A program made the translations under genes and the position numbers. A stretch of 14,373 bases of DNA from Oscillospiraceae bacterium (GTDB lineage Bacteria > Bacillota > Clostridia > Oscillospirales > Ruminococcaceae), in the NCBI GenBank assembly GCA_902798675.1, contig CADBXQ010000046.1, forward strand, positions 1 to 14,373, read 5' to 3'. Each line of letters begins with the position of its first letter. Within the stretch, counting starts at the first letter, position 1. This document shows, in pieces, positions 1-7,502 of this stretch. The notes beneath the pieces were generated by a model, which worked only from the letters and a program-made list of their open reading frames with translations, was not told the DNA's origin and made no database searches.

Positions 1-107
1 CATTCAACTAATATTTCAGAAAATTCATCTAATTTTTGAAGTTGTTCATCATTTAAATCAATATTATGTTTTAAACACATTTCTTTTAGCAACGCTTTAT
101 TTATCAT
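1..107 (-). CDS. rsmG: RsmG (GidB), 16S rRNA m7G527 methyltransferase, N-terminal fragment
   Basis: Partial gene running off the left edge; 35 complete codons are visible. The translation begins MINKALLKEMCLKHNIDL and reaches LDEFSEILVEW, which fits the N-terminal helix of RsmG just before its usual W-N-x-x-x-N-L-T stretch. RsmG methylates N7 of a guanosine in helix 18 of 16S rRNA using S-adenosylmethionine; the catalytic part lies outside the window. The ATG at 107 is preceded by a good ribosome binding site (GAGGTGGAG at 111-119 on the minus strand) and overlaps the 3' end of mnmG by 11 bp, so translation is probably coupled. The family call rests on this short match plus the conserved mnmE-mnmG-rsmG order. 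Confidence 0.8.
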   Translation of the reverse strand, partial: MINKALLKEMCLKHNIDLNDEQLQKLDEFSEILVE

Positions 108-1980
108 TTGCTCCACCTCGCCGTTTCAACCATATACTCAAAACCGCCACATCAGCAGGATTCACGCCTGATATCCTTAAAGCTTGCCCCAAATTAATTG
201 GCCGGACCACATTTAATTTTTCGCGCGCTTCAAGTCGCAGTTCATTTATTGTGGAATAATCTATACAAAGTGGCAATTTTTTTGTTTCTAATTTTCTCAT
301 GACTTCAACTTTTTGCTGTTGTTTTTTAATATATCCTTCGTATTTTAGATCGATTTCAACTTGTTCCTTTATATCTGCCGGTATATCGGGCATGTTTTGA
401 TCATATTGTTCCAAAACAGAATACCCCACCCCGGGCCGTTTTAGCAGATCTCCCATTTTCTGAGGCTGATTTAATCGCGATATCCCGTGAGATATGAATT
501 CTTTATTTAAATCATCAGAAGGTTTTATAATAACTTTGAATATTCTTGATTTTTCTTGACTTATTTTTTGTTTTTTTTGCATAAATTTATCATATTGCTC
601 TTCACTGACAAGTCCGATTTCAAACCCAAGCGGCGTCAGCCTTTGATCAGCGTTGTCTTGTCGCAGCAGCAGTCTATATTCACTTCTTGCCGTCATGATT
701 CTGTATGGCTCTGTGCATCCTTTAGTCACTAAATCGTCTATTAAGGTTCCTATATATGAGGACGATCTAGGCAAAACAAATTCAGATTTCCCTTTGATTT
801 TTCTTGCAGCATTAATTCCCGCGATTAGGCCTTGCGCCGCCGCTTCTTCATATCCTGAAGTTCCGTTAAACTGCCCCGCCCCATATAATCCACCTATTTT
901 TTTGTGTTCCAAGGTTGGATATAATTCCAAAGGATCCAAACAATCATATTCGATTGCATATGCACTTCGCATAATTTCAACATTTTCCAATCCCTTAATT
1001 GTGCGTAAAAAATCAATTTGAACATCTTCCGGTAGCGAAGAGGACATTCCTTGAAGATACATTTCTTGGGTTTTCAGGCCGATTGGTTCAATGAACAATT
1101 GATGACGAGGTTTATCGGCGAATCTCACAATTTTGTCTTCAATTGATGGGCAATATCTGGGACCTATCCCTTCTATAAATCCGCTATATAAAGGAGATTT
1201 TTTCAAATTTTGCTTTATGATATCATGAGTTTTGCTATTTGTGTATGCAATGAAGCACTGTATTTTATTTTCCAGCTGTTTTTGATTTGAAAATGAAAAA
1301 GGGGTGATGCGATCATCACCATTTTGAACTTCAAGTTTTCCAAAATCTATGCTTCTGCGATTAACTCTGGCGGGCGTTCCAGTTTTAAAGCGCCGCAGTT
1401 TTAAATTTAAATTTTTCAAAGACTCAGAAAATTGTCCAGAACTTGGGGATCCATCCGGTCCGCCAAAATAGGAAGACTGGCCGACAAATATTTTGCTATT
1501 CAAATATGTTCCGCAGCAAATTATCACTGCGTCGGTTTGGATGAAGGCTCCCAATTTTGTGACAACCCCAGCGACCGTGTTTTTATTGAGTCGGATTTCG
1601 ACAGCTTCATCCTGCTTAATATATAAATTTTTTTGAGTTTCTAATATATTTTTCATATATACATGATATTGATTACGATCTATTTGGGCTCTCGGACTGT
1701 GAACCGCCGGACCTTTACCTCTATTTAAAATTCGACTTTGAAGCATATTTTCATCCGCAGCCTTTCCCATTTCACCTCCTAAAGCGTCAATCTCTCTAAC
1801 CAAATGCCCTTTTGCGGTTCCTCCAATTGAAGGATTACACGGCATGTTTGCAATTTGATCAAGCGACATAGTAAGTAAAATCGTTTTGCAACCCAATTTT
1901 GCCGACGCCAAAGCTGCCTCAATCCCGGCGTGACCAGCTCCAATAACAACAATTTCCACTTTGTCTAATAAATATTCCAT
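97..1980 (-). CDS. mnmG: MnmG (GidA), tRNA uridine-34 5-carboxymethylaminomethyl modification FAD enzyme
   Basis: 627 residues, the normal length for MnmG. With MnmE it installs the (carboxymethyl)aminomethyl group on wobble uridine 34 of certain tRNAs, using FAD, NADH and a methylene-folate donor. Visible motifs: the N-terminal Rossmann FAD motif VIGAGHAGIEAA (about residues 13-24), the family signature CNPSIGGTAKGHLVREIDALGG (about 48-69) with its first conserved Cys, the second conserved Cys in GPRYCPSIEDK, the LYGAGQFNGTSGYEEAAAQG block, and the C-terminal helical domain with YEGYIKKQ and SGVNPADV. The ATG at 1980 follows a strong site (GGAGAGGTGA just upstream). It sits 63 bp downstream of mnmE and overlaps rsmG, in the classic operon order. 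Nothing abnormal is seen. Confidence 0.97.
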   Translation of the reverse strand: MEYLLDKVEIVVIGAGHAGIEAALASAKLGCKTILLTMSLDQIANMPCNPSIGGTAKGHLVREIDALGGEMGKAADENMLQSRILNRGKGPAVHSPRAQIDRNQYHVYMKNILETQKNLYIKQDEAVEIRLNKNTVAGVVTKLGAFIQTDAVIICCGTYLNSKIFVGQSSYFGGPDGSPSSGQFSESLKNLNLKLRRFKTGTPARVNRRSIDFGKLEVQNGDDRITPFSFSNQKQLENKIQCFIAYTNSKTHDIIKQNLKKSPLYSGFIEGIGPRYCPSIEDKIVRFADKPRHQLFIEPIGLKTQEMYLQGMSSSLPEDVQIDFLRTIKGLENVEIMRSAYAIEYDCLDPLELYPTLEHKKIGGLYGAGQFNGTSGYEEAAAQGLIAGINAARKIKGKSEFVLPRSSSYIGTLIDDLVTKGCTEPYRIMTARSEYRLLLRQDNADQRLTPLGFEIGLVSEEQYDKFMQKKQKISQEKSRIFKVIIKPSDDLNKEFISHGISRLNQPQKMGDLLKRPGVGYSVLEQYDQNMPDIPADIKEQVEIDLKYEGYIKKQQQKVEVMRKLETKKLPLCIDYSTINELRLEAREKLNVVRPINLGQALRISGVNPADVAVLSIWLKRRGGANDK

Positions 1981-2043
1981 TAAATCACCTCTCCATTACA
2001 CCGTAGTTTTCAACAAAAAAATATATAAATGTTAGTTTTTTAG

Positions 2044-3402
2044 CTATTTGCCAACACAAAATTTCGAAAAAACCTCGTCAATAACGCGTTCAGATGAGGT
2101 TTCGCCTGTCAATTCTAATAAATGATCAATAGCTTCTTCAATGGATACACAAATAGCGTCCCATGTTAAGCCGTTTTCTATTGCGTTTATTGCTTCTTGC
2201 AAGTCTTCAATAGCTTTTTTTATTGCGATTTTTTGTCTTTCATTAAAAATTAAAGGCGCGCTAAAATCAAAAGAATTCAGCTTCATTAATTCGAGCATTT
2301 TTTGTTTTAAATTTTCTATTGTGTCTGGCTTTTTGTTCGACGTTTTAACAACACAGCTAAAATCATCAACTTTAATTTTTTGCTCTAAAATTCCTAAATC
2401 CTCCTTATTTAAAACGCATATTTTTGGAATTTTAGCATAACTTCTTAAAAATTCTAATTCTGTTTTGTCAATATTTTTTGATCCATCTGCTATAAATAAA
2501 ATCAAATCTGCCTCTTCTAATTTATCTTTTGCTCTTTCAATTCCAATTTTTTCAATAGCATCTTGAGCCTCTCTGATTCCGGCGGTGTCAAATAAAATAA
2601 AAGCAAGTCCATCAATTTGAATCTCGCTTTCGACAATGTCCCGAGTGGTTCCCGAAATATCAGTCACAATGCTCTTTTCTCTTCCAGACAAAAGATTAGT
2701 GATTGTTGATTTTCCAACGTTTGGTTTTCCAACAATCACGGTTTTCACTCCGCTTTTCACTAAATTTCCCAATCTATAATTTTTTAAAATTTTTTCCAGT
2801 TGAATTTTTAACACATCAAGTTCTTGCGCAACATTTTTCGAATCAACCAAATCAATATCTTCGTCAGGATAATCCAGCCAGGCCTGAATATGGCCATCAA
2901 TTTCAACCATGTTTTTGCATATATTATCAATTTTTTTGCATAAAGCTCCATTTTTTGCCGCATTAGCTGCCTTTAATGCAACGACAGATTGCGCATTTAT
3001 TAAATCCATAACCGCTTCAGCTTGAGTTAAATTCATTTTGTTGTTCAAAAAAGCTCGTTTTGTGAATTCCCCGTTTTGAGCGGGGCTCGCGCCATTAGCA
3101 TAGCATAGCTCCAAGACTTTTTCTATGATTAATATCCCGCCATGACATGATATTTCAACAGTATCCTCCCCCGTATAGCTATTTGGGGCTCTGAAAACCA
3201 ACGCAACGCCATCATCTATGATTTCCTCTTTCTCAACAATGTGGCCATATGCCGCACTATATCCAGCTAGCATTTTTAGATTTTTTTTCACAGGACGAAA
3301 AATTTTAGATGCTATTTTAATAGAATCAATTCCAGACAACCTAACAACAGCTATCCCCGACGGCGCAATAGGGGTGGCCACAGCTGCAATACACTTTTCC
3401 AA
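2044..3402 (-). CDS. mnmE: MnmE (TrmE), tRNA modification GTPase
   Basis: 452 residues, typical for MnmE, the GTPase partner of MnmG in wobble-uridine modification. The N-terminal folate-binding domain begins KCIAAVATPIAPSGIAVVRLSG and includes SYTGEDTVEISCHGG (about 75-89) and NLTQAEAVMDLI. The inserted G domain has G1 GKPNVGKS (225-232), G2 GTTRD (251-255), G3 DTAG (272-275) and G4 NKED (332-335). The C-terminus ends FCVGK, with the conserved Cys of the usual F-C-I-G-K signature. The start is TTG at 3402, chosen because GAGGTGA lies 6-7 nt upstream and the N-terminus then matches the family; the only nearby ATG (3417) meets a stop two codons later. The gene is downstream of jag across an 86-bp gap without a clear promoter. 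Confidence 0.97.
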   Translation of the reverse strand: MEKCIAAVATPIAPSGIAVVRLSGIDSIKIASKIFRPVKKNLKMLAGYSAAYGHIVEKEEIIDDGVALVFRAPNSYTGEDTVEISCHGGILIIEKVLELCYANGASPAQNGEFTKRAFLNNKMNLTQAEAVMDLINAQSVVALKAANAAKNGALCKKIDNICKNMVEIDGHIQAWLDYPDEDIDLVDSKNVAQELDVLKIQLEKILKNYRLGNLVKSGVKTVIVGKPNVGKSTITNLLSGREKSIVTDISGTTRDIVESEIQIDGLAFILFDTAGIREAQDAIEKIGIERAKDKLEEADLILFIADGSKNIDKTELEFLRSYAKIPKICVLNKEDLGILEQKIKVDDFSCVVKTSNKKPDTIENLKQKMLELMKLNSFDFSAPLIFNERQKIAIKKAIEDLQEAINAIENGLTWDAICVSIEEAIDHLLELTGETSSERVIDEVFSKFCVGK

Positions 3403-3488
3403 AAAATTTCACCTCATTAAAATATATATTTAAAAACACAGAACAAGGAGAGACCCTCAAAGCCCCTCCCAAATCAAATATATGATTT

Positions 3489-4448
3489 CTACTTTAAGTC
3501 AACTTTTTCATATTCGGCATGCTCATTTCCCGCGACCTTCAAAAATTCTTTTTCAAAATCATATGTATGAAGCTGAGAATCAATGTCAACAATTTTTGAG
3601 TCGTGATTTTTTTTGTTGCTAAAAAGGTATGGCTGTTTTGATCTAGAGGGTTTTTTATAGTCCAAAGGCTCCCCTGTCCAGCCGCTCGCAGGATAAACAA
3701 TAACTCTGCGGTTCGGATCCACTCCAATAGAGCGAGAATAAACCCCCTCCATATTAGAAATATATGAATGAATGATCCTTCTTTCGTATGGATTCATCGG
3801 CTCTAAAACTATGGATTTGCTTTTTTCAATCGCTGTCGTCGCAACGCGTTTCCCAAGATCCTGAAGACTTTTTCGCCTATTTTTCCTAAAATCTCCGCTG
3901 TCCAAAATGACCTTCATATATTGCCCCCCGTCGCGATTTGCAGAAAGAACAACTAAATATTGAATCGCATTTAGCACTTCTCCAAATTTCCCAACAACAA
4001 CAGCAATATTTTCACCGCTCAATTTAATTTCCAAGTTATTTCTATAGTCAAACTCTATTTCTTGCTTGATTTCTCCAACGTCAAGTGACTTTAAAATTGA
4101 ATCCAGATACTCGCAAGCAATCCGCGCCTTTTTTTGCATATACGCATTCGGAATATCCTCTATTTTATAGTATTTAACGTTTGGATCAAGAGCAAACTCT
4201 TCATTTTCAACAGGACCAGACCCGGATTTAATTTTTTCCGCATGATCCAACTCACAAGCTTCAATATTATTTTCTAAAGAATAACTAATTTCATATTTGG
4301 GGAGCTCTTTAAATATGCCAAACAAAAGCTTTTTACCCTTTTCAATCAATTTAACATTTAAAAAATTTTCCTCTAAATTCAATTGCTGAGCAGCGATGCT
4401 AAGTGCCTGTTTCTCACTTTTTGCAGCCACTTTGATTTTATCAGCCAT
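3489..4448 (-). CDS. jag: Jag/KhpB, RNA-binding protein with Jag-N, KH and R3H domains
   Basis: 319 residues. Jag/KhpB is a cytoplasmic RNA-binding protein of Gram-positive bacteria, with roles reported in post-transcriptional control and cell elongation. An N-terminal Jag-N domain (about residues 1-55, with KIKVAAKSEKQALSIAAQQL and KKLLFGIF) is followed by an acidic linker. A type II KH domain has its GxxG loop as GKFG (153-156), then NAIQYLVVLSANR. An R3H domain contains R223-x3-H227 in YERRIIHSYI and ends with GVDPNRRVIVYPA. About 65 residues after the R3H domain form a charged, low-complexity tail that most homologues lack or have shorter. ATG 4448 has a good site (GGGAGGT) and overlaps the yidC stop by 8 bp, so the two genes are probably translationally coupled. 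Confidence 0.95.
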   Translation of the reverse strand: MADKIKVAAKSEKQALSIAAQQLNLEENFLNVKLIEKGKKLLFGIFKELPKYEISYSLENNIEACELDHAEKIKSGSGPVENEEFALDPNVKYYKIEDIPNAYMQKKARIACEYLDSILKSLDVGEIKQEIEFDYRNNLEIKLSGENIAVVVGKFGEVLNAIQYLVVLSANRDGGQYMKVILDSGDFRKNRRKSLQDLGKRVATTAIEKSKSIVLEPMNPYERRIIHSYISNMEGVYSRSIGVDPNRRVIVYPASGWTGEPLDYKKPSRSKQPYLFSNKKNHDSKIVDIDSQLHTYDFEKEFLKVAGNEHAEYEKVDLK

Positions 4449-5670
4449 TTAAAATAACCTCCCAGTTAATAAAAAACAAAATTTTAGACTCTAGTTGAAA
4501 ATAAATGGGACTGCGGAAAATGTGCCTGGGATGTTCCCTTGCTGCTGCAACCCTATCTTTATCGCTTCTAGCCACGCCTCCTCCAACCTCCGAATTTTTT
4601 TGTTTAGACGATTTCCTCTTGTTTTTTCTGGTTTGTTCAAACTCCTTGGCGGCAGCTTCTTTAAGATCTTGAACATTATAAAATCTACTCAAAACTAAAA
4701 CCTGCGCTATTTGAAGAATATATCCAATTATCCAATATAAAACAACTCCCATCGGAACAGAAAGCGCTATTATAAACGAAAACACTGGCATAAAAAACAT
4801 TATAACCTTCATGCTAGACATCCCAGGCACATTTTCCGCAGTCCCATTTATTTTCATGCTAATGAATATGGATAAAAAGCTCAAAATCAAAGACAAAATT
4901 GGAACAATCATCGTTATTGACGAAAAATTCGCAATGTCTCCCAGATTAAAACCCAAAAAATTCAAGTCTATGGTCCTAACAGCGTCGGCAAATCCCTCTC
5001 CCAACTCCTCATATTTATGTGGGTTCAAAGAAAAATCATTGATAACGTTTAGCTGCGCCGACATAGAAGCTGAGCTTCCTGTTGAAGATGTGAATATTTC
5101 GACAGCTCTTGCGATGGTGTCGCTGCCGAGATGCAAAATGTGGGTTAATGGGCGATATACAACGTCAATCATTCCCGCCAAAACAATGACCGGAATAAAC
5201 ATTGTCAAACAACCAGAAGCCGGGCTAATATTGTGCTCTGCATATAATTTTTGAAGCTCCTCCATTTTTTTCGACGGGTTTTTCGCATATTTTTTGTTTA
5301 TGTCATTAATATACACCTGAAAAGCACTCATTCTCGCGGTTGACTTTTGCTGTTTAATTGATGTTGGAATCAAAACCAGCCTCAACAATATGGTAAAAAT
5401 AATTATGGCTAGAGCATAATTTTGAAAAATTTGATATATAAACCAAACAACATAGCCAAGCGGCACTCCAATAATCTCATTCAAGAAAGCCACATACATT
5501 CCTCCAAATAGATCTCTTAATTCAACAGCATCCAGAGCGTATCTGGAACACGTCGGGTAATACCTGCATCTTGCGGGAAAAGCCGGGGATATTTTTTTCA
5601 TGTAAAATTTTAAAGCAAAAATCACAAAACCTTTCAAAACAATCCAAAACCCCTCTTTAAAGCAAACCAA
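4441..5670 (-). CDS. yidC: YidC/Oxa1-type membrane insertase, with a YidD-like segment in frame at its N-terminus
   Basis: The open frame encodes up to 409 residues. From about residue 60 it is YidC, the insertase that places proteins in the cytoplasmic membrane alone or with Sec. It has a first helix (LGYVVWFIYQIF), the NYALAIIIFTILLRL helix with the conserved groove arginine (R97), the coiled hairpin KKYAKNPSKKMEELQKLYAEH, ASGCLTMFIPVIVLAGMI, and two C-terminal helices (about 250-272 and 288-328). The tail is basic (RKNKRKSSKQKN). Residues about 13-62 instead resemble YidD (KFYMKKISP, CRYYPTCSRYALDAVE), and no stop separates them. A GTG at 5493 with a perfect GGAGGA 6 nt upstream could start a normal 350-residue YidC; a TTG at 5637 or 5670 would give the fusion. 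The tail (about residues 380-392) is encoded by an inverted copy of an internal segment. Confidence 0.93.
   Translation of the reverse strand: MVCFKEGFWIVLKGFVIFALKFYMKKISPAFPARCRYYPTCSRYALDAVELRDLFGGMYVAFLNEIIGVPLGYVVWFIYQIFQNYALAIIIFTILLRLVLIPTSIKQQKSTARMSAFQVYINDINKKYAKNPSKKMEELQKLYAEHNISPASGCLTMFIPVIVLAGMIDVVYRPLTHILHLGSDTIARAVEIFTSSTGSSASMSAQLNVINDFSLNPHKYEELGEGFADAVRTIDLNFLGFNLGDIANFSSITMIVPILSLILSFLSIFISMKINGTAENVPGMSSMKVIMFFMPVFSFIIALSVPMGVVLYWIIGYILQIAQVLVLSRFYNVQDLKEAAAKEFEQTRKNKRKSSKQKNSEVGGGVARSDKDRVAAAREHPRHIFRSPIYFQLESKILFFINWEVILNG
4496..4534. repeat. 39-nt perfect inverted repeat, left arm (yidC 3' tail)
   Basis: The plus strand here, beginning TGAAAATAAATGGGACTG, is identical over 39 nt to the minus strand of 4818-4856, 283 bp away. 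This arm encodes the C-terminal tail of YidC (HIFRSPIYF and neighbours), so the tail reads an internal yidC segment in antisense. In the mRNA the two arms could form a very stable 39-bp stem. Confidence 0.95.
4818..4856. repeat. 39-nt perfect inverted repeat, right arm (inside yidC)
   Basis: This is the likely parental copy, because it encodes a plausible part of YidC (SMKINGTAENVPGM, the loop between the last two membrane helices). Its exact reverse complement lies at 4496-4534 in the same gene. Immediate flanks do not match, so the repeat ends sharply on both sides. Confidence 0.95.
5491..5505 (-). promoter_or_regulatory. Internal ribosome binding site and GTG start for a stand-alone YidC
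   Basis: On the minus strand GGAGGA (5500-5505) is followed by six bases (ATGTAT) and GTG (5491-5493). The adjacent ATG at 5499 has no spacing and is unlikely to be used. This would start YidC at MAFLNEIIGVPLGY, matching the N-terminus of clostridial YidC proteins, and suggests that a separate YidC can be made even though the upstream YidD-like frame is open into it. Confidence 0.6.
5494..5670 (-). other. yidD: YidD-like segment lacking its C-terminus and stop, continuous with yidC
   Basis: YidD is a small (about 70-85 residue) membrane-associated protein that assists insertion and is usually a separate gene between rnpA and yidC. Here the diagnostic LKFYMKKISPAFPARCRY and YPTCSRYALDAVE stretches are present, followed by LRDLFGGMYVAF, which still resembles the next YidD helix. 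The typical R-C-H-P-F / GGYDPVP ending is absent and the frame passes straight into YidC. The frame opens 3 bp after the rnpA stop. TTG 5670 has no ribosome binding site; TTG 5637 fits the usual YidD N-terminus and has GAGGGG about 12 nt upstream. Either it is a natural fusion or a truncated yidD whose frame happens to remain open. Confidence 0.7.
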
Positions 5671-5673
5671 TTT

Positions 5674-6018
5674 TCACATTCGATATTTTTTTCTCAAAAA
5701 AGCCACACTTTTTTTCATTTCCATGTAAACTTTTCCCATTTTAACCGAGGCGCACGGCTGTTTTGCAACTATGACGACGTCAAACCCTCTAAAATTTTCT
5801 TCTTTTTCAAGCAAAGCATAGGCCGCTTTAATCATTCTTCGAACCCTGTTTCTTGCGACAGCGTTTCCAACCTTTTTGCTGGCGGTTATTCCAAGCCTTG
5901 CCTTGTCAAGCCTATTTTTATATAAATACACGACAACTAAAAAGCCATTTTTAAATTTTGCCCTGTAATACATTCGTCTAAAATCTGTGTTTTTGGTGAT
6001 AGATATTGTATATATCAT
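5674..6018 (-). CDS. rnpA: Ribonuclease P protein component
   Basis: 114 residues, typical of RnpA, the protein subunit that helps the RNase P ribozyme bind precursor tRNA and mature its 5' end. The N-terminus has the hydrophobic/aromatic face (SITKNTDFRRMY). The central RNR motif, ARNRVRRMIK (about 55-64), follows LGITASKKVGNAV, and the C-terminus has DVVIVAKQ. ATG 6018 has AGGGAA upstream. It lies 108 bp downstream of rpmH, longer than the overlap seen in many relatives, and is followed after 3 bp by the YidD-like frame. Confidence 0.96.
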   Translation of the reverse strand: MIYTISITKNTDFRRMYYRAKFKNGFLVVVYLYKNRLDKARLGITASKKVGNAVARNRVRRMIKAAYALLEKEENFRGFDVVIVAKQPCASVKMGKVYMEMKKSVAFLRKKYRM

Positions 6019-6126
6019 AAAATTCCCTAAAGCAAAATCTGTTTACATTGTTTTTTCTATGACTGCAATAAATATAACAAAACAACTGTTAATTTTCATC
6101 AAATTTTAAAAAACGCCAAACATCAA

Positions 6127-6261
6127 CTAATATGAAAGCTTTTTTCTTCCTTTCAATCGGCGCCTAGCCAAAACCTTGCGCCCGTTTCGAGTTGACATTC
6201 TCTTTCGAAACCCATGGACCTTCGATCTATGGCGCTTTTTTGGCTGGAATGTTCTTTTCAT
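6127..6261 (-). CDS. rpmH: 50S ribosomal protein L34
   Basis: 44 residues, the standard L34 length, beginning MKRTFQPKKRHRSKVHGF and continuing RMSTRNGRKVLARRRLKGRKKLSY-like to the TAG stop at 6127-6129. L34 is a very basic ribosomal protein of the large subunit, and every conserved stretch is present. ATG 6261 is preceded by AGGAGGG. A consensus promoter lies about 95 bp upstream. It is the first gene of the rnpA-yidC-jag side of the cluster. Confidence 0.97.
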   Translation of the reverse strand: MKRTFQPKKRHRSKVHGFRKRMSTRNGRKVLARRRLKGRKKLSY

Positions 6262-6355
6262 ATCAAAAAACCCTCCTCTCGCAGATTAATAAATATACCC
6301 AAAAAACTGGCGTATGAAACGAATGCTGGAAAAACAAATCTACACGACTCAAGTA

Positions 6356-6385
6356 ATTATATAACACTCAATCGGCATTTGTCAA
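6356..6385 (-). promoter_or_regulatory. Sigma-A promoter of rpmH operon
   Basis: On the minus strand a TTGACA -35 (6380-6385) and a TATAAT -10 (6356-6361) are separated by 18 bp. Both hexamers are exact consensus. Transcription would start near 6349 and give a leader of about 85-90 nt before rpmH. It lies directly after the weak putative terminator of rplL. Confidence 0.85.
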
Positions 6386-6392
6386 GTAAAAA

Positions 6393-6427
6393 TAAAAAAA
6401 ATTATAGACAAGGGCGTCAAAAAGCCC
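6393..6427 (-). terminator. Possible weak terminator after rplL
   Basis: On the minus strand GGGC (6424-6427) and GCCC (6412-6415) flank an 8-nt loop, and a run of eight T occurs at 6393-6400. The stem is short and the T run begins about 11 nt after it, so this is a weak candidate. Some read-through into rpmH is likely. Confidence 0.35.
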
Positions 6428-6442
6428 CAAATTAATATGAGG

Positions 6443-6811
6443 CTATTTAAGCTCAACCTTAGCGCCAGCTTCTTCCAATTTAGCTTTCATCTCTTCAGCA
6501 TCAGCCTTTGAAACCGCTTCCTTAACAGCTTTCGGAACGCCGTCAACGATCGCTTTTGCGTCTTTTAGGCCAAGTCCTGTTATTTCCTTAACAAGCTTGA
6601 TAACGCTCATTTTGCTTCCGCCAACTTCGGTTAAAACAACGTCAAACTCGGTTTTTTCCGCTTCTTGAGCTTCCCCGCCGCCTGCCGCGCTAACCATAAC
6701 CGGAGCAGCTGCTGAAACGCCAAACTCCTCTTCAATCGCCTTAACCAGTTCGTTTAACTCCAAAACCGAAAGGCTTTTAATTTCTTCAATAAACTTTGCA
6801 ACATCAGCCAT
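6443..6811 (-). CDS. rplL: 50S ribosomal protein L7/L12
   Basis: 122 residues, normal for L7/L12, the multi-copy stalk protein that recruits and activates translation GTPases. The N-terminal dimerisation helix pair (DVAKFIEEIKSLSVLELNELVKAIEEEF) is followed by an Ala/Gly-rich hinge (about 34-52). The C-terminal domain has KTEFDVVLTEVG, SVIKLVKEITGLGLKDAKAIVDG and KAKLEEAGAKVELK. ATG 6811 has AGGAGGT at good spacing. The gene is 50 bp downstream of rplJ and shares its promoter and leader. Confidence 0.98.
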   Translation of the reverse strand: MADVAKFIEEIKSLSVLELNELVKAIEEEFGVSAAAPVMVSAAGGGEAQEAEKTEFDVVLTEVGGSKMSVIKLVKEITGLGLKDAKAIVDGVPKAVKEAVSKADAEEMKAKLEEAGAKVELK

Positions 6812-6861
6812 GATGTGTAACCTCCTATATGATAATAAATTTTAAAAACATTGCTAAAATT

Positions 6862-7422
6862 CTAGTTTTCGCTTGGCTTTTCTTCAGGCTCATCCGCAGT
6901 CTTTGCGTCGCCATCACCGCCATCAGCATTTTTTTCCGCAACAGCATTCAGAGCAATTGCAAGACCTCTAATTGGAGCAACCAAGACGCTGAGCAATTGG
7001 CCAATAAGCTGTTCTTTGGTTGGCAGCGCGCCAATTTCACATATAGTCTTGACATCCAAAATCTCGCCATCCATAAAGCCGGTTTTAATTGAAAATTCAG
7101 TCGTGTCTTTTAATTCTTTTGCATATTTTGACAGAATTTTTGCAACGCAAACAGGATCTTCAGGGCTCAGGGCTATGGCGGTTGTTCCTGTTAAATTGTC
7201 GCCAAAATCAAAGCCCGCTTCTTTGGAAGCAAATCGCAACATGCTGTTTTTAACAACAAAATAATCAATTCCGGCCTCGCGCATCTCTTTTCGGAGTTTG
7301 GTGTCATTTTCGACATTAATTCCTTTATATGAAACTAAAACGCCGACATTTGATGACTTTATTTTTTGGGAAAGTCCAGAAACAAACTGCTTTTTTGACT
7401 GTAAAACTCTTTCACTAGGCAC
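6862..7422 (-). CDS. rplJ: 50S ribosomal protein L10
   Basis: 186 residues from a GTG start. L10 anchors the L7/L12 dimers on the ribosome and represses its own operon by binding the leader. The N-terminus PSERVLQSKKQFVSGL and the conserved VSYKGINVENDTKLRKEMREAG, VVKNSMLRFA, LTGTTAIALS and GALPTKEQLIGQLLSVLVAPIRGLA stretches are all present. The Asp/Glu/Lys-rich tail is a little long. GTG 7422 is preferred over the upstream in-frame TTG at 7446 because GGGGGTGA lies 8 nt before it and the resulting N-terminus matches the family. The upstream ATG at 7430 meets a stop at once. Confidence 0.96.
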   Translation of the reverse strand: MPSERVLQSKKQFVSGLSQKIKSSNVGVLVSYKGINVENDTKLRKEMREAGIDYFVVKNSMLRFASKEAGFDFGDNLTGTTAIALSPEDPVCVAKILSKYAKELKDTTEFSIKTGFMDGEILDVKTICEIGALPTKEQLIGQLLSVLVAPIRGLAIALNAVAEKNADGGDGDAKTADEPEEKPSEN

Positions 7423-7502
7423 TTTACATTTCACCCCCACTCTCAATGTTTAGAATAAAATAGTAGCTTCGAAGTGACAAGAAGTCTTTCTAAAACGCAA
7501 AA

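Noticed and set aside
3433..3480. G/C-rich stretch between jag and mnmE that might be a hairpin terminator
   Set aside because: The arms pair for only about four bases without mismatches and no run of T follows, so it is not convincing as a terminator.
4811..5254. 147-codon open frame on the plus strand, antisense to yidC
   Set aside because: It is antisense to clear YidC coding sequence, has no ribosome binding site, and its content mirrors the sense protein's codon pattern.
6214..6435. 73-codon plus-strand open frame over rpmH and its promoter
   Set aside because: It overlaps the exact L34 gene and its consensus promoter on the other strand, and its translation is not protein-like.
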